Positions 1 through 8,908 of a stretch of 64,000 bases of DNA are shown here, one piece after another. The notes below the pieces were generated by a model. That model did not search any database. It was not told the origin of the DNA and was given only the letters and a program-made list of their open reading frames with translations. The DNA lies in NCBI GenBank assembly GCA_025454975.1, contig JALONK010000001.1, forward strand, positions 62,001 through 126,000, read 5' to 3'. The stretch's first letter is position 1, and every line of letters begins with the position of its first letter. The position numbers and the translations under genes were made by a program. The stretch comes from Bacteroidia bacterium. Lineage in GTDB: Bacteria > Bacteroidota > Bacteroidia > UKL13-3.

Positions 1-605
1 TCATTTAACCTGTGGTATTCACCTAATTTACCTAAAAGTTTTATCAGTATTTGTTTCTCGTTTATGGTTAAGTTACCTGTTACACTTTTAGATGCCATAC
101 TCATTTTTTCATAGGATTTAAGGATTACCTTTTTGCCTTTATCTGTTATTTTAATCAGTTTGCTTCTTTTATCGTCAGGATTATTCATTTCTTTCACTAA
201 GCCACCTGCGATTAAGCGTCTGATGATATCGGTGCCTGTTGTTTTACCATCCATTGTTTTGCTTATTAACTCCGATTTTGTCATTTGGGTAAAGGTTGAT
301 AACTGCGCTAAATAGCCAAACTCGTCAACAGTATTTACAGGTAAGTCTTCTAATACAATCTTGGAATAATGCCTTGCATACTTATTTAAAAGACCTAAAA
401 GTATTCCAATTCCATTATCTAATTCTTCAACTTTTTTCGTGGCCGATTTATCGTCGTTACCCATATTAATTTGTTTGGCTACATTAATTTCCTGTTCACT
501 TTTTAAGAGCCATACAGCAAAATCAGACGTGCTTACTTTTCTATGGGTTTGCTCATAAACTTGAAATTGGCTTATTAAATCTGCAATCACCTGTGTATTA
601 GACAT
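1..605 (-). CDS. MarR family transcriptional regulator, 3' end beyond window
   Basis: About 201 residues are visible from the ATG at 605 down to the window edge, with no stop, so the C-terminus is missing. The protein starts MSNTQVIADL. A winged helix-turn-helix lies at about residues 100-155, with the wing signature DDKRSKLIKITDKGKK that is typical of MarR proteins. MarR regulators are dimeric repressors or activators that bind short palindromes and often respond to small aromatic ligands. The gene is divergent from the TonB receptor, and a palindrome lies between them. MarR genes commonly sit beside carotenoid clusters in Bacteroidota, so control of the crt genes is a reasonable inference, not shown. 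Confidence 0.88.
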   Translation of the reverse strand, partial: MSNTQVIADLISQFQVYEQTHRKVSTSDFAVWLLKSEQEINVAKQINMGNDDKSATKKVEELDNGIGILLGLLNKYARHYSKIVLEDLPVNTVDEFGYLAQLSTFTQMTKSELISKTMDGKTTGTDIIRRLIAGGLVKEMNNPDDKRSKLIKITDKGKKVILKSYEKMSMASKSVTGNLTINEKQILIKLLGKLGEYHRLN

Positions 606-658
606 AAAGTACTTTTTTTAATTTTTTATAAAACAAAATTGTATTAAAAATCATTATA

Positions 659-676
659 TTGTACAAAAACGTACAA
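659..676. promoter_or_regulatory. Palindrome TTGTAC-N6-GTACAA, candidate MarR operator
   Basis: The sequence shows a perfect 6-bp inverted repeat with a 6-nt spacer, located 54 bp upstream of the MarR start and 120 bp upstream of the TonB receptor start. MarR operators are usually palindromes of 16-20 bp in such divergent regions, so autoregulation is inferred. No experiment supports it here. Confidence 0.45.
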
Positions 677-795
677 AATGAATTTTATCATACAAGGGGT
701 ATTACAACCAATTAAGGTTTTAACCTATTTAATAAAAGGTATAATAAAAACTATTTTGTATCATTTTATGTAATTATATACAATCTTGAACATTT

Positions 796-3231
796 ATGAA
801 ACAACTTTACAGATTATTTAGTTTGCTAATTTTATTCAACACCGCCGCTAATGCCCAAAATAGTGGTGTAATTACGGGTGTAATTCGCGACAAGAATACA
901 CAGGAAGAGTTAGTAGGAGCGTCTGTTTCACTGGAAGGAACAGGTTTAGGTTCACAAACAGATGCAGAGGGAAAGTTTAAAATAACCAATGTTCCACCTA
1001 AGTCATATAACATTAAGATACAATATGTCGGGTATGTATCAAAAACATTGTACAATGTTGTAGTTACTTCAGGTAACATACAAAATTTCTCAATTGAGCT
1101 TGATCCTGAAACTAAATCACTGAATGAAGTTGTGATTCAAACTCGCACATTTGGAAAAAAGGCTGAAACACCTTTATCGGTGCAGAGTTTAACTGCCGAA
1201 GAAATTAAGAGCAATCCTGGCGGGAATTTCGATATCAGCAGGGTTATTCAAGCCTTACCAGGAGTTGGGGGAGCAACCGGTGGTGGGGCATTTAGAAACG
1301 ATATTGTTATTCGCGGAGGAGGGCCGAGTGAAAATGTATTTTATTTAGATGGTATTGAAATTCCTGTGATTAATCACTTTAGTACACAAGGTGCAAGCGG
1401 TGGCCCTCAGGGCATTTTAAATGTAAGTTTTATTGAAGATGTAACCTTAAGCAGCAGCAGCTTTAAGTCAAATATTGATAATGCGTTATCATCTGTGTTA
1501 AGTTTTAAACAACGTGATGGAAATAATGTACGTTTACAAGGAAATCTTCGATTAAGTGCCTCTGAGTTCGGACTGACGTTAGATGGGCCGTTAACTAAAA
1601 ATACCACCTTTTTAGCATCTGCCAGACGCAGTTATTTACAGTTTTTATTTCAAGCATTGGATTTGCCGATACGACCGGATTATTGGGATTTTCAATACAA
1701 AACAACTACTAAAATTAATGATAAAACCAGTTTAGTAACCATAGGTGTTGGAGCAATAGATAGGTTTAGGTTTGAAGTGCCTACCAATGCAACCCCTGAT
1801 GATGAATATGTTATTAGGGCCAATCCGATTATTAACCAGTGGACGTACACAATAGGCGCTGTGTTAAAGCGTAAAATTGATAAAGGATTTATGAATATTT
1901 CGGCAAGTAGAAATATGTTCGAGAATAGATTAGACCGATTTAGGGATGGAAGAACCAACGATGAAACTGCGCGTATTTTGCGTTTAAAATCACAAGAAAT
2001 TGAAAACAAATTTAGGATTGACGTGAATAAATTTTCCGGTAAATGGAAGTACAGCTATGGAGGTGTTTTTCAGTATGTAAAGTTTAACAATGATGGTTTC
2101 ACACAATTGGTTAATCCTATTTTAGGTGTGAACGGCAATGATAGCATACCGGGTGTAGCTATTAATTTTAACACGGCTATTGAATTTTTTAGGTACGGAA
2201 TTTTTGCTGATGTAGCAAGAAAGTTTTTAAATGATCGCCTTTCATTAACGTTTGGGATTAGAGCCGATGGCAACTCGTTTACTAATAACGGAAACGAATT
2301 GTGGCGAACCTTATCACCACGCTTGGCAAGTTCTTATGCTGTAACCAGTTCATTTAATATTAATGCAACAATAGGCAGGTATTATCGTTTGCCGGGCTAC
2401 ACACTACTTGGCTTTAGAAATAATAATGGCGAGTTGGTTAATAAGTCAAATGAATACATAGGCGTTGATCATATTGTAGCCGGCTTCGAATACTTGCCAA
2501 CAAAAACCACAAGAATAACCGTTGAAGGTTTTTACAAATCATACTTTAATTATTCGGTAAGTACATTATCCGGTATTTCTTTGGCTAATCAAGGCACTGA
2601 GTTTGGTGCCATAGGAAACGAACAAGTGAACTCTACCGGTAAGGGCGAGGCTTATGGATTTGAAATATTTTTACAACAAAAGTTGACCAAGAATTTTTAT
2701 ACAACCGTATCATACACTTATTTTCATTCAAAATTCAGTGGTGCTAATGGTAAATTCTTACCATCTGCATGGGATAATCGTCAGTTGATATCAGCCATTG
2801 CGGGATACAAATTTAAAAAGGGATGGGAATTGGGTATAAAACATCGGTTTGCGGGCGCATCTCCTTTCACTCCATTTGATGAGGATGCCTCGAGGCGCAA
2901 TTATTTGTTAACAGGGAATGGAACAGCCGATTTTAATAGATTAAATTCATTACGATTGAGTGCAGGCTTTAACCAAACGGATGTTAGGGTAGACAAAAAG
3001 TGGAACTTTAAAAAGTACACTTTAGATGTTTTCTTAGATATTCAAAATATTTTAAGAGTGAAAAGTCCTGCTTTCCCAAGCTATAATTTCCAAAGAAATG
3101 CTGATAATTCTGGATGGGCAACAACCGATGGTCAGCCCTTACGTATAGATGGTTCGAATGGTATTCCTATTATTAGAGAAAACTTTAATGATACCTTTTT
3201 ACCAACCTTCGGATTTATAGTTGAATTTTAA
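796..3231 (+). CDS. TonB-dependent receptor with carboxypeptidase-like regulatory domain
   Basis: An 811-residue outer-membrane receptor. A signal peptide ends near AANA-QNS (about residue 20). Residues 24-105 form a carboxypeptidase-regulatory-like domain (GVIRDKNTQEELVGASVSLEG), residues 110-235 a plug with the usual IRGGGPSENVFYLDGIEIP segment, and the rest a 22-strand-type barrel ending in Phe (TFGFIVEF), as outer-membrane proteins do. There is no SusD partner next to it, so it is not a classical polysaccharide-utilisation pair. The ligand cannot be read from sequence. It lies between the MarR gene and the carotenoid operon, on the same strand as the latter, 76 bp upstream of crtI. Confidence 0.93.
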   Translation: MKQLYRLFSLLILFNTAANAQNSGVITGVIRDKNTQEELVGASVSLEGTGLGSQTDAEGKFKITNVPPKSYNIKIQYVGYVSKTLYNVVVTSGNIQNFSIELDPETKSLNEVVIQTRTFGKKAETPLSVQSLTAEEIKSNPGGNFDISRVIQALPGVGGATGGGAFRNDIVIRGGGPSENVFYLDGIEIPVINHFSTQGASGGPQGILNVSFIEDVTLSSSSFKSNIDNALSSVLSFKQRDGNNVRLQGNLRLSASEFGLTLDGPLTKNTTFLASARRSYLQFLFQALDLPIRPDYWDFQYKTTTKINDKTSLVTIGVGAIDRFRFEVPTNATPDDEYVIRANPIINQWTYTIGAVLKRKIDKGFMNISASRNMFENRLDRFRDGRTNDETARILRLKSQEIENKFRIDVNKFSGKWKYSYGGVFQYVKFNNDGFTQLVNPILGVNGNDSIPGVAINFNTAIEFFRYGIFADVARKFLNDRLSLTFGIRADGNSFTNNGNELWRTLSPRLASSYAVTSSFNINATIGRYYRLPGYTLLGFRNNNGELVNKSNEYIGVDHIVAGFEYLPTKTTRITVEGFYKSYFNYSVSTLSGISLANQGTEFGAIGNEQVNSTGKGEAYGFEIFLQQKLTKNFYTTVSYTYFHSKFSGANGKFLPSAWDNRQLISAIAGYKFKKGWELGIKHRFAGASPFTPFDEDASRRNYLLTGNGTADFNRLNSLRLSAGFNQTDVRVDKKWNFKKYTLDVFLDIQNILRVKSPAFPSYNFQRNADNSGWATTDGQPLRIDGSNGIPIIRENFNDTFLPTFGFIVEF

Positions 3232-3307
3232 AAAAAGATGACAATTGCAGTAAACATTTCACCCCCAATTGTGTTTAAGTATTTATCGTAAATAGTTAAA
3301 CAAAATC

Positions 3308-4801
3308 ATGACAAAACAAACGGCTATTGTAATAGGTTCAGGTGTTGCAGGATTAAGTGCCGCTGCATATTTGGCGAAAGCCGGATTTGAAGTTAAGGTT
3401 TTGGAGAAAAACAGTATGCCCGGCGGCAGAGCACGTAAGTTTGAGGCAGAAGGATTTATGTTTGACATGGGGCCGAGTTGGTATTGGATGCCTGATGTTT
3501 TCGAAAAGTTTTATGCCGATTTTGGTTATACCACAAAAGATTTTTATGACTTAATCCGTCTTGAACCAAGTTATCAGATTGTAGGTAAAGATGGAGTAGG
3601 AGTAGACATACCGGCAAACATGGACGAACTTGAGCAACTTTTTGAGCGCTTTGAGCCCGGGAGTAGTTTAAAACTTCGCCAGTTTCTTAAAGAGGCTGCT
3701 TATAAATACGATGTTGGTATTAATGATTTGGTTTATAAGCCAGGACTTAGTTTATCGGAATTCGCTGATATAAGATTATTAAAAGGCTTACTTAAAATGG
3801 ATGTTTTAACGAGCATGAAAAAACATGTTCGTCAGTTTGTATCACACCCATTTTTACTGGAATTATTAGAGTTCCCTATATTATTTTTAGGTGCGTTACC
3901 GAAAAATACACCTGCTTTATATAGCTTGATGAATTATGCAGACATGGCATTGGGTACTTGGTATCCTATGGGCGGTATGCATAAAATTATTGAAGCATTT
4001 GTTAGCATAGCCAAGCAACAGGGAGTTACCTTGCTGATGAATGAAGAAGTGATTGGATGTAAAACCAACCAAGGTAAAATTGTTGCGGTACAAACCGTTA
4101 ATGGAACTTATCACGCTGATGTAATTGTTGGAGCCGGCGATTATCATCATATTGATCAACAGTTATTACCTGTTGAAGACAGAAGTTATACTCCCAAATA
4201 TTGGGATAATAGAAAAATGGCTCCTTCTTGCTTATTATATTACATAGGTGTAAATAAACGCATTCCCAATTTGCGTCATCACAATTTGTTTTTTGATACA
4301 GATTTTATGCATCATGCCGAACAAATTTATACAATGCCGAATTGGCCGGATCAGCCATTGTTTTATGTATCCGCCCCAAGTGTTACCGATAATTCGGTTG
4401 CACCATCGGGGTCGGAAAATTTGTTTTTACTAATTCCGGTTGCTCCCGGATTAGTAGAAGACGAAAACATTAAAGAAAAGTATTTTCAACAAATTATTTC
4501 TCGGATAGAACAATTCACCGGAACAACAATAAAAGAACATATTGTTTATAAACGTGCTTATGGCTTTACTGATTTCGTAACAGACTATCATGCTTTCAAA
4601 GGGAATGCTTATGGTTTAGCCAACACGCTCGACCAAACAGCAATTTTAAAACCTCGCATGAAAAGTAAGCGTATTTCAAATTTGTATTATACAGGACAAT
4701 TAACAGTGCCCGGACCGGGATTGCCACCTTCAGTTATCAGTGGTAATGTAGTTTCGGGATTAATAGCTCATGAATTTAAAAAACAACAAACTCATTCATA
4801 A
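3308..4801 (+). CDS. crtI: Phytoene desaturase (CrtI family)
   Basis: A 497-residue FAD-dependent desaturase that removes hydrogens from phytoene towards neurosporene or lycopene at the membrane. The N-terminus carries the dinucleotide-binding motif GSGVAGLSAAAYLAKAG followed by PGGRA; the C-terminus has the CrtI signature YTGQLTVPGPGLPPSVISG at about residues 457-475. Length matches the family (about 490-510). It is the first gene of a tight same-strand set with crtB, an unknown protein and idi; crtB starts 5 nt after its stop. A diapophytoene or ketolase-type relative of the family cannot be excluded by eye, but the crtB partner supports phytoene as substrate. Confidence 0.92.
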   Translation: MTKQTAIVIGSGVAGLSAAAYLAKAGFEVKVLEKNSMPGGRARKFEAEGFMFDMGPSWYWMPDVFEKFYADFGYTTKDFYDLIRLEPSYQIVGKDGVGVDIPANMDELEQLFERFEPGSSLKLRQFLKEAAYKYDVGINDLVYKPGLSLSEFADIRLLKGLLKMDVLTSMKKHVRQFVSHPFLLELLEFPILFLGALPKNTPALYSLMNYADMALGTWYPMGGMHKIIEAFVSIAKQQGVTLLMNEEVIGCKTNQGKIVAVQTVNGTYHADVIVGAGDYHHIDQQLLPVEDRSYTPKYWDNRKMAPSCLLYYIGVNKRIPNLRHHNLFFDTDFMHHAEQIYTMPNWPDQPLFYVSAPSVTDNSVAPSGSENLFLLIPVAPGLVEDENIKEKYFQQIISRIEQFTGTTIKEHIVYKRAYGFTDFVTDYHAFKGNAYGLANTLDQTAILKPRMKSKRISNLYYTGQLTVPGPGLPPSVISGNVVSGLIAHEFKKQQTHS

Positions 4802-4806
4802 CTCTT

Positions 4807-5643
4807 ATGAAAGCAATGTTTGATCATATTTCTGAAAGAACCAGTAAAATGGTTACCAACTCCTACAGTACCTCATTTTCATTAGGAGTGAAGTTTTTAG
4901 CAAAGAAATTTCATAATCCTATTTATGCTATTTATGGATTTGTGAGGTTTGCAGATGAAATTGTAGATAGTTTCCACGATTTTGATAAGAAAAAACTATT
5001 GAACGATTTTAAGGCAGATACGTATCGTGCAATTGAAGATGGTATCAGCTTGAATCCAATACTTAATAATTTCCAACAAGTGGTTAATCAATACCAAATT
5101 GAAAAATGGTTGATTGATACATTTCTACAAAGTATGGAAATGGATTTAACTGAACAAACTTACGACCAAGAACAATATGAAAATTACATTTTAGGCTCGG
5201 CAGAGGTGGTGGGGTTAATGTGTTTACGTGTTTTTGTTGAAGGCGACGATGCAGCTTATAATAAGTTAAGATACAATGCCATGAAGTTGGGTTCGGCATT
5301 TCAGAAAATAAATTTTTTAAGAGATTTTAAAGCGGATGTTGAAGGTTTAGGTAGGATGTATTTTCCTCAACTTTTAAATGGTGAATTTAATGAAGCTACT
5401 AAACGTGAAATTGAAGCTGATATTCTACAGGATTTTCAAACCGGATTTGAGGGGATAAAACAGTTACCTAAAGACGCTCGCTTCGGAGTTTATGTTGCCT
5501 ACATTTATTATTTTAATTTGTTCAAAAAAATAATGGATACTCCGGTTTCAAGAATTATGCACGAACGTATTCGTATTCCGGATAATCAGAAGTATGCTTT
5601 GTTTTTTGGTTCGTATTTGCGCCATAGTTTTAATTTATTGTAA
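4807..5643 (+). CDS. crtB: Phytoene synthase
   Basis: A 278-residue squalene/phytoene synthase that condenses two geranylgeranyl diphosphates to phytoene. Both Asp-rich substrate-binding motifs are visible: FADEIVDSFHD near residue 40 and FLRDFKADVEGLGRMYFP near residue 172. Length is normal for bacterial CrtB. Its TAA stop overlaps the ATG of the next gene (TAATG at 5641-5645), which suggests translational coupling. No geranylgeranyl diphosphate synthase is in this window. Confidence 0.93.
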   Translation: MKAMFDHISERTSKMVTNSYSTSFSLGVKFLAKKFHNPIYAIYGFVRFADEIVDSFHDFDKKKLLNDFKADTYRAIEDGISLNPILNNFQQVVNQYQIEKWLIDTFLQSMEMDLTEQTYDQEQYENYILGSAEVVGLMCLRVFVEGDDAAYNKLRYNAMKLGSAFQKINFLRDFKADVEGLGRMYFPQLLNGEFNEATKREIEADILQDFQTGFEGIKQLPKDARFGVYVAYIYYFNLFKKIMDTPVSRIMHERIRIPDNQKYALFFGSYLRHSFNLL

Positions 5644-6137
5644 TGTTATCATTATTAACCGTATTGTTTATGTTGCAAACAAGTTCATCAACCTATAATC
5701 TCAGTATTTTCAGGGAAGGCATTGAACTTGCATCCAATAGCGAACAAATTACACTTGAATTATTAGATAAACTGGATAACCCGACCAATTATACTTTATT
5801 GGGCTACAAAGGCGTTTTAACCATCATCATGGCAAAACATTATTACAGTCCGTTTAAGAAAATGGAGGCTTTTGATACAGGAAAAGCGTTGCTTGAACGA
5901 GCCATTTTATCAGAACCAAACAATATTGAACTTCGTTATTTACGTTTCACTATTCAATGTAATACCCCATCATTTTTGAAGTATAATACATCAATACAGC
6001 CGGATAAAACTTTTTTGTTAAGTCGAATTGAAACATGTGGAGATAAAGATTTAAAGAAAAGGATAATTCTGTTTTTATTACAATCTGAACAAATAAGTCA
6101 ACAAGAAAAACAACCCCTAAAGAAATTACTCCCATAA
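5643..6137 (+). CDS. Unknown protein coupled between crtB and idi
   Basis: A 164-residue protein I do not recognise. The N-terminus (MLSLLTVLFMLQTSSSTYN) is hydrophobic and could be a signal peptide or a short membrane anchor. The remainder looks helical and TPR-like around residues 78-105 (GKALLERAILSEPNNIELRYL). It starts at a TAATG overlap with crtB and ends at a second TAATG overlap with idi (6135-6139), so it is clearly part of the carotenoid operon. The context suggests a role in carotenoid synthesis, assembly or membrane placement, but nothing in the sequence names a reaction. Confidence 0.85.
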   Translation: MLSLLTVLFMLQTSSSTYNLSIFREGIELASNSEQITLELLDKLDNPTNYTLLGYKGVLTIIMAKHYYSPFKKMEAFDTGKALLERAILSEPNNIELRYLRFTIQCNTPSFLKYNTSIQPDKTFLLSRIETCGDKDLKKRIILFLLQSEQISQQEKQPLKKLLP

Positions 6138-6670
6138 TGAAAGCTCAACAACAAACACTCGCCCACGACCATGTCGTGTTGGTTGATGAATCAAACAATG
6201 AACTGGGTACCATGGAGAAAATGGAAGCTCATGAAAAAGCGTTATTACATAGGGCTTTCAGCGTTTTTATTTTTAATGACAAAGGAGAATTGTTGTTGCA
6301 GCAAAGGGCTTTTCATAAATATCATAGTGCCGGTCTTTGGACAAACACATGTTGCAGTCATCCGCGTGCTGGTGAATCATTAATGGAAGCAGTACAACGC
6401 AGGTTGCAAGAAGAGATGGGCTTTACTTGTGAAGTTCGGGAAAAATTTAAGTTTATTTATAAAGCTCCATTTGATAATGGACTTACCGAGCACGAACTTG
6501 ATTTTATTTATACAGGAACCTATAATTTAGATCCTGTAGTTAATCCTGACGAAGTTAATGCTTATAAATGGATGAGGTTGGATGATATTATAGCAGAGGT
6601 TTATCATAAACCCTACTTATATACAGAGTGGTTTAAGATTATCTTAAAACAATACGTAAGTAACTTATAA
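6137..6670 (+). CDS. idi: Isopentenyl-diphosphate delta-isomerase, type I
   Basis: A 177-residue Nudix-fold isomerase interconverting isopentenyl and dimethylallyl diphosphate, the supply step for carotenoid precursors. The catalytic Cys is in TNTCCSHP (about residue 74) and the metal-binding glutamates are in the RLQEEMGF segment near residue 95; the C-terminal HELDFIY segment is also typical. It is the last gene of the crt operon and is followed directly by a strong terminator. Confidence 0.95.
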   Translation: MKAQQQTLAHDHVVLVDESNNELGTMEKMEAHEKALLHRAFSVFIFNDKGELLLQQRAFHKYHSAGLWTNTCCSHPRAGESLMEAVQRRLQEEMGFTCEVREKFKFIYKAPFDNGLTEHELDFIYTGTYNLDPVVNPDEVNAYKWMRLDDIIAEVYHKPYLYTEWFKIILKQYVSNL

Positions 6671-6681
6671 AGTATAAAAAT

Positions 6682-6712
6682 GCGGCTACTTCAATTGGTA
6701 GCCGCTTTTTTT
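6682..6712. terminator. Bidirectional rho-independent terminator between idi and ndk
   Basis: A perfect 8-bp stem, GCGGCTAC at 6682-6689 with GTAGCCGC at 6698-6705, is followed by seven T on the plus strand and preceded by AAAAA, so it can serve both the idi operon and the convergent ndk gene, whose stop codon lies in the T tract. Confidence 0.9.
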
Positions 6713-7133
6713 AATGGTGCATTTCAAAGGCACTAAAAAAGAATGTTGCTTCTCTCCATGCATTTTCATCGCTATCGCTTCCGTGAATAGCATTTGCATC
6801 TATTGATTTTGCATATAAATTTCTAATCGTACCTGCTTCAGCTTTTTGCGGATCAGTTGCTCCTATTGTAGCACGAAAATCGGCAACTGCATTATCTTTT
6901 TCAAGAACAGCAGCAACAATAGGACCTGATGTCATAAAGCTTACCAAGTCGTTAAAGAATGGACGTTCGCGATGGATATCATAAAATTCACCTGCTTTCT
7001 CAGCCGAAAGTTTGGTGTATTTCATAGCTACAATCTTGAAACCTTTTTGAATAATGTGATCAATAATTTTCCCGGTGTGGCCGTTTGAAACAGCATCGGG
7101 TTTAATCATGGTGAATGTGATTTTTCCGCTCAT
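6711..7133 (-). CDS. ndk: Nucleoside diphosphate kinase
   Basis: A 140-residue kinase that transfers the gamma-phosphate between nucleoside triphosphates and diphosphates through a phospho-histidine. The active-site signature NAIHGSDS is present near residue 118, and the N-terminal [10 protein letters not shown] strand is typical. The reading frame is open upstream to 7166, but the start at 7133 ([14 protein letters not shown]) matches the family start and gives the usual length of about 140. Confidence 0.95.
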   Translation of the reverse strand: MSGKITFTMIKPDAVSNGHTGKIIDHIIQKGFKIVAMKYTKLSAEKAGEFYDIHRERPFFNDLVSFMTSGPIVAAVLEKDNAVADFRATIGATDPQKAEAGTIRNLYAKSIDANAIHGSDSDENAWREATFFFSAFEMHH

Positions 7134-7154
7134 GTAATGTTGAATTTCGGGGCG

Positions 7155-7162
7155 CAAAATTA
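7155..7162 (-). promoter_or_regulatory. Candidate -7 element TAATTTTG for ndk
   Basis: On the minus strand the octamer fits the Bacteroidota TAnnTTTG consensus exactly and would give a short leader of about 15 nt before the ndk ATG. A clear TTTG box at -33 is not visible, so the call is tentative. Confidence 0.4.
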
Positions 7163-7235
7163 ACAATATCTTTCGATTTTGAGTATTATTTCATCTTTAT
7201 CTTACAAGTTTATGGTATATGTTTAACTTCGTATC

Positions 7236-8396
7236 GTGGAATTTTTAACTCAATTACATACTAAAATTGGTATTATCGGTGGCGGTCAGCTAGGCCGAAT
7301 GATGATAGAAGAGGCATTAAGGCTGAACATACAATTTAATATTTTGGATTCGGCTGACTGTTCATGTGCTTCTTTGGCTAATCAGCACATTATTGGAAAA
7401 TTAACCGATGGTTCGGCTATCCGACAATTAGCTGGAATAAGCGATGTGCTTACTTATGAAATAGAACATGTAGATGTTCAAACTTTGCTGGAATTAGAAA
7501 AAGAGGGAAAACTAATTATTCCTTCACCGAAAGTGCTTCAGATTATTCAAGATAAGGGTGCGCAAAAACAATTCTTCGAGCAACATCAAATTCCAACTGC
7601 TCCATTTAGTTTGGTTGATAAACCCGAGGATTGGCCTCAGGCTGCAGTTTCTTTGGGGGGTGAAAAATTAGTTGCGAAAACCAGAAAAGATGGTTATGAT
7701 GGGAAAGGTGTTACAATTTTTAATGTATCAACTGTACATCAACCTCCATTTCAGGTGCCATCAGTTATAGAAAAGTTTATTCCATGTGAAAAAGAAATCT
7801 CAGTAATGGTAGCACGAAACCAACATGGCGAATTACGCACATGGCCAATTGTTGAAATGGTTTTTGATCCTGAGGCTAATTTGGTAACCTTTCTTGATTG
7901 TCCGGCTAACTTATCGGAAGCAATTGAAGAAAAAGCCACCGGGTTGGCTATAAAAACAATTGAGTCGTTGCAAGGTATTGGTGTATTTGCCGTTGAGATG
8001 TTTTTAACACATGCAGGAGAAGTTTTGGTTAATGAAGTAGCTCCTCGCCCTCACAATTCAGGTCATCACACGATTGAAGCATGTTATACTTCGCAATTCG
8101 AGCAACTCGTACGTATTTTGGCACAACTTCCATTGGGCAGCACCGAGCTTATTCAACCGGCAGTTATGATGAATTTACTTGGAGCCAACGAATTTAGCGG
8201 CAATTACCGATTAGATGGTTTATCTGAAGTTATGCAGATGGAAGGGGTTTATATTCATTTATATGATAAAAAAGAAAGTAAACCTATGCGTAAAATGGGC
8301 CATGTAACTGTTGTTGCGAATGATTTATCATCGGCAAAATCTAAGGCATTAAAAGTGCACCAAATGCTTAAATTTGTACCATACAAACCTTTATAA
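7236..8396 (+). CDS. purK: N5-carboxyaminoimidazole ribonucleotide synthase
   Basis: A 386-residue ATP-grasp enzyme that makes N5-CAIR from AIR, bicarbonate and ATP in purine synthesis. The N-terminal [12 protein letters not shown] and the C-terminal [20 protein letters not shown] are PurK signatures. The start is a GTG at 7236; no in-frame ATG lies just upstream, because the frame is closed by a stop. purE begins one nucleotide after its stop, so the two are one operon. Confidence 0.95.
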   Translation: MEFLTQLHTKIGIIGGGQLGRMMIEEALRLNIQFNILDSADCSCASLANQHIIGKLTDGSAIRQLAGISDVLTYEIEHVDVQTLLELEKEGKLIIPSPKVLQIIQDKGAQKQFFEQHQIPTAPFSLVDKPEDWPQAAVSLGGEKLVAKTRKDGYDGKGVTIFNVSTVHQPPFQVPSVIEKFIPCEKEISVMVARNQHGELRTWPIVEMVFDPEANLVTFLDCPANLSEAIEEKATGLAIKTIESLQGIGVFAVEMFLTHAGEVLVNEVAPRPHNSGHHTIEACYTSQFEQLVRILAQLPLGSTELIQPAVMMNLLGANEFSGNYRLDGLSEVMQMEGVYIHLYDKKESKPMRKMGHVTVVANDLSSAKSKALKVHQMLKFVPYKPL

Positions 8397-8397
8397 T

Positions 8398-8904
8398 ATG
8401 CAAAAACAAGTAGGAATAATCATGGGAAGTGATAGTGATTTGGAGGTGATGAACCAAGCAGCAGTTATTTTAGATGAATTTAAAGTTGAATATGAAATTA
8501 CAGTTGTTTCGGCTCATCGCACACCCGAACGCATGATGGAATATGCGAGTAGTGCCTACAACCGCGGTTTAAAGGTAATTATTGCCGGTGCCGGAGGTGC
8601 AGCACATTTGCCGGGTATGGTGGCTTCTATAACCACGTTACCGGTAATCGGTGTTCCTGTTAAACTAAAAGCTTTGGATGGAATGGATTCATTACTTTCT
8701 ATTGTGCAAATGCCCGGAGGTGTTCCTGTTGCAACAGTTGCTATTAATAATGCAAAAAATGCGGGATTGCTAGCCGTTCAAATGTTGGCAATTGCTAATC
8801 CCGAGCTTCATGATGCTTTAGTTGCCTACAAGTTAAAGATGAAAAATGAAGTACTTGAAAAGGCAAGTAAGGTAGAACAAGGACGCAAAAAAATTGGTTT
8901 TTAG
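8398..8904 (+). CDS. purE: N5-carboxyaminoimidazole ribonucleotide mutase
   Basis: A 168-residue class I PurE that converts N5-CAIR to CAIR. Visible signatures are [13 protein letters not shown] at the N-terminus, [10 protein letters not shown] and the glycine-rich [14 protein letters not shown] loop. The frame opens earlier (8374, inside purK), but the ATG at 8398 directly after the purK stop gives the normal family start. Confidence 0.95.
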   Translation: MQKQVGIIMGSDSDLEVMNQAAVILDEFKVEYEITVVSAHRTPERMMEYASSAYNRGLKVIIAGAGGAAHLPGMVASITTLPVIGVPVKLKALDGMDSLLSIVQMPGGVPVATVAINNAKNAGLLAVQMLAIANPELHDALVAYKLKMKNEVLEKASKVEQGRKKIGF

Positions 8905-8908
8905 TTTC

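Noticed and set aside
3241-3272. Inverted repeat ACAATTG/CAATTGT upstream of crtI
   Set aside because: CAATTG is itself a palindrome and common in AT-rich DNA; the arms are short with an 18-nt gap, so I do not call an operator.
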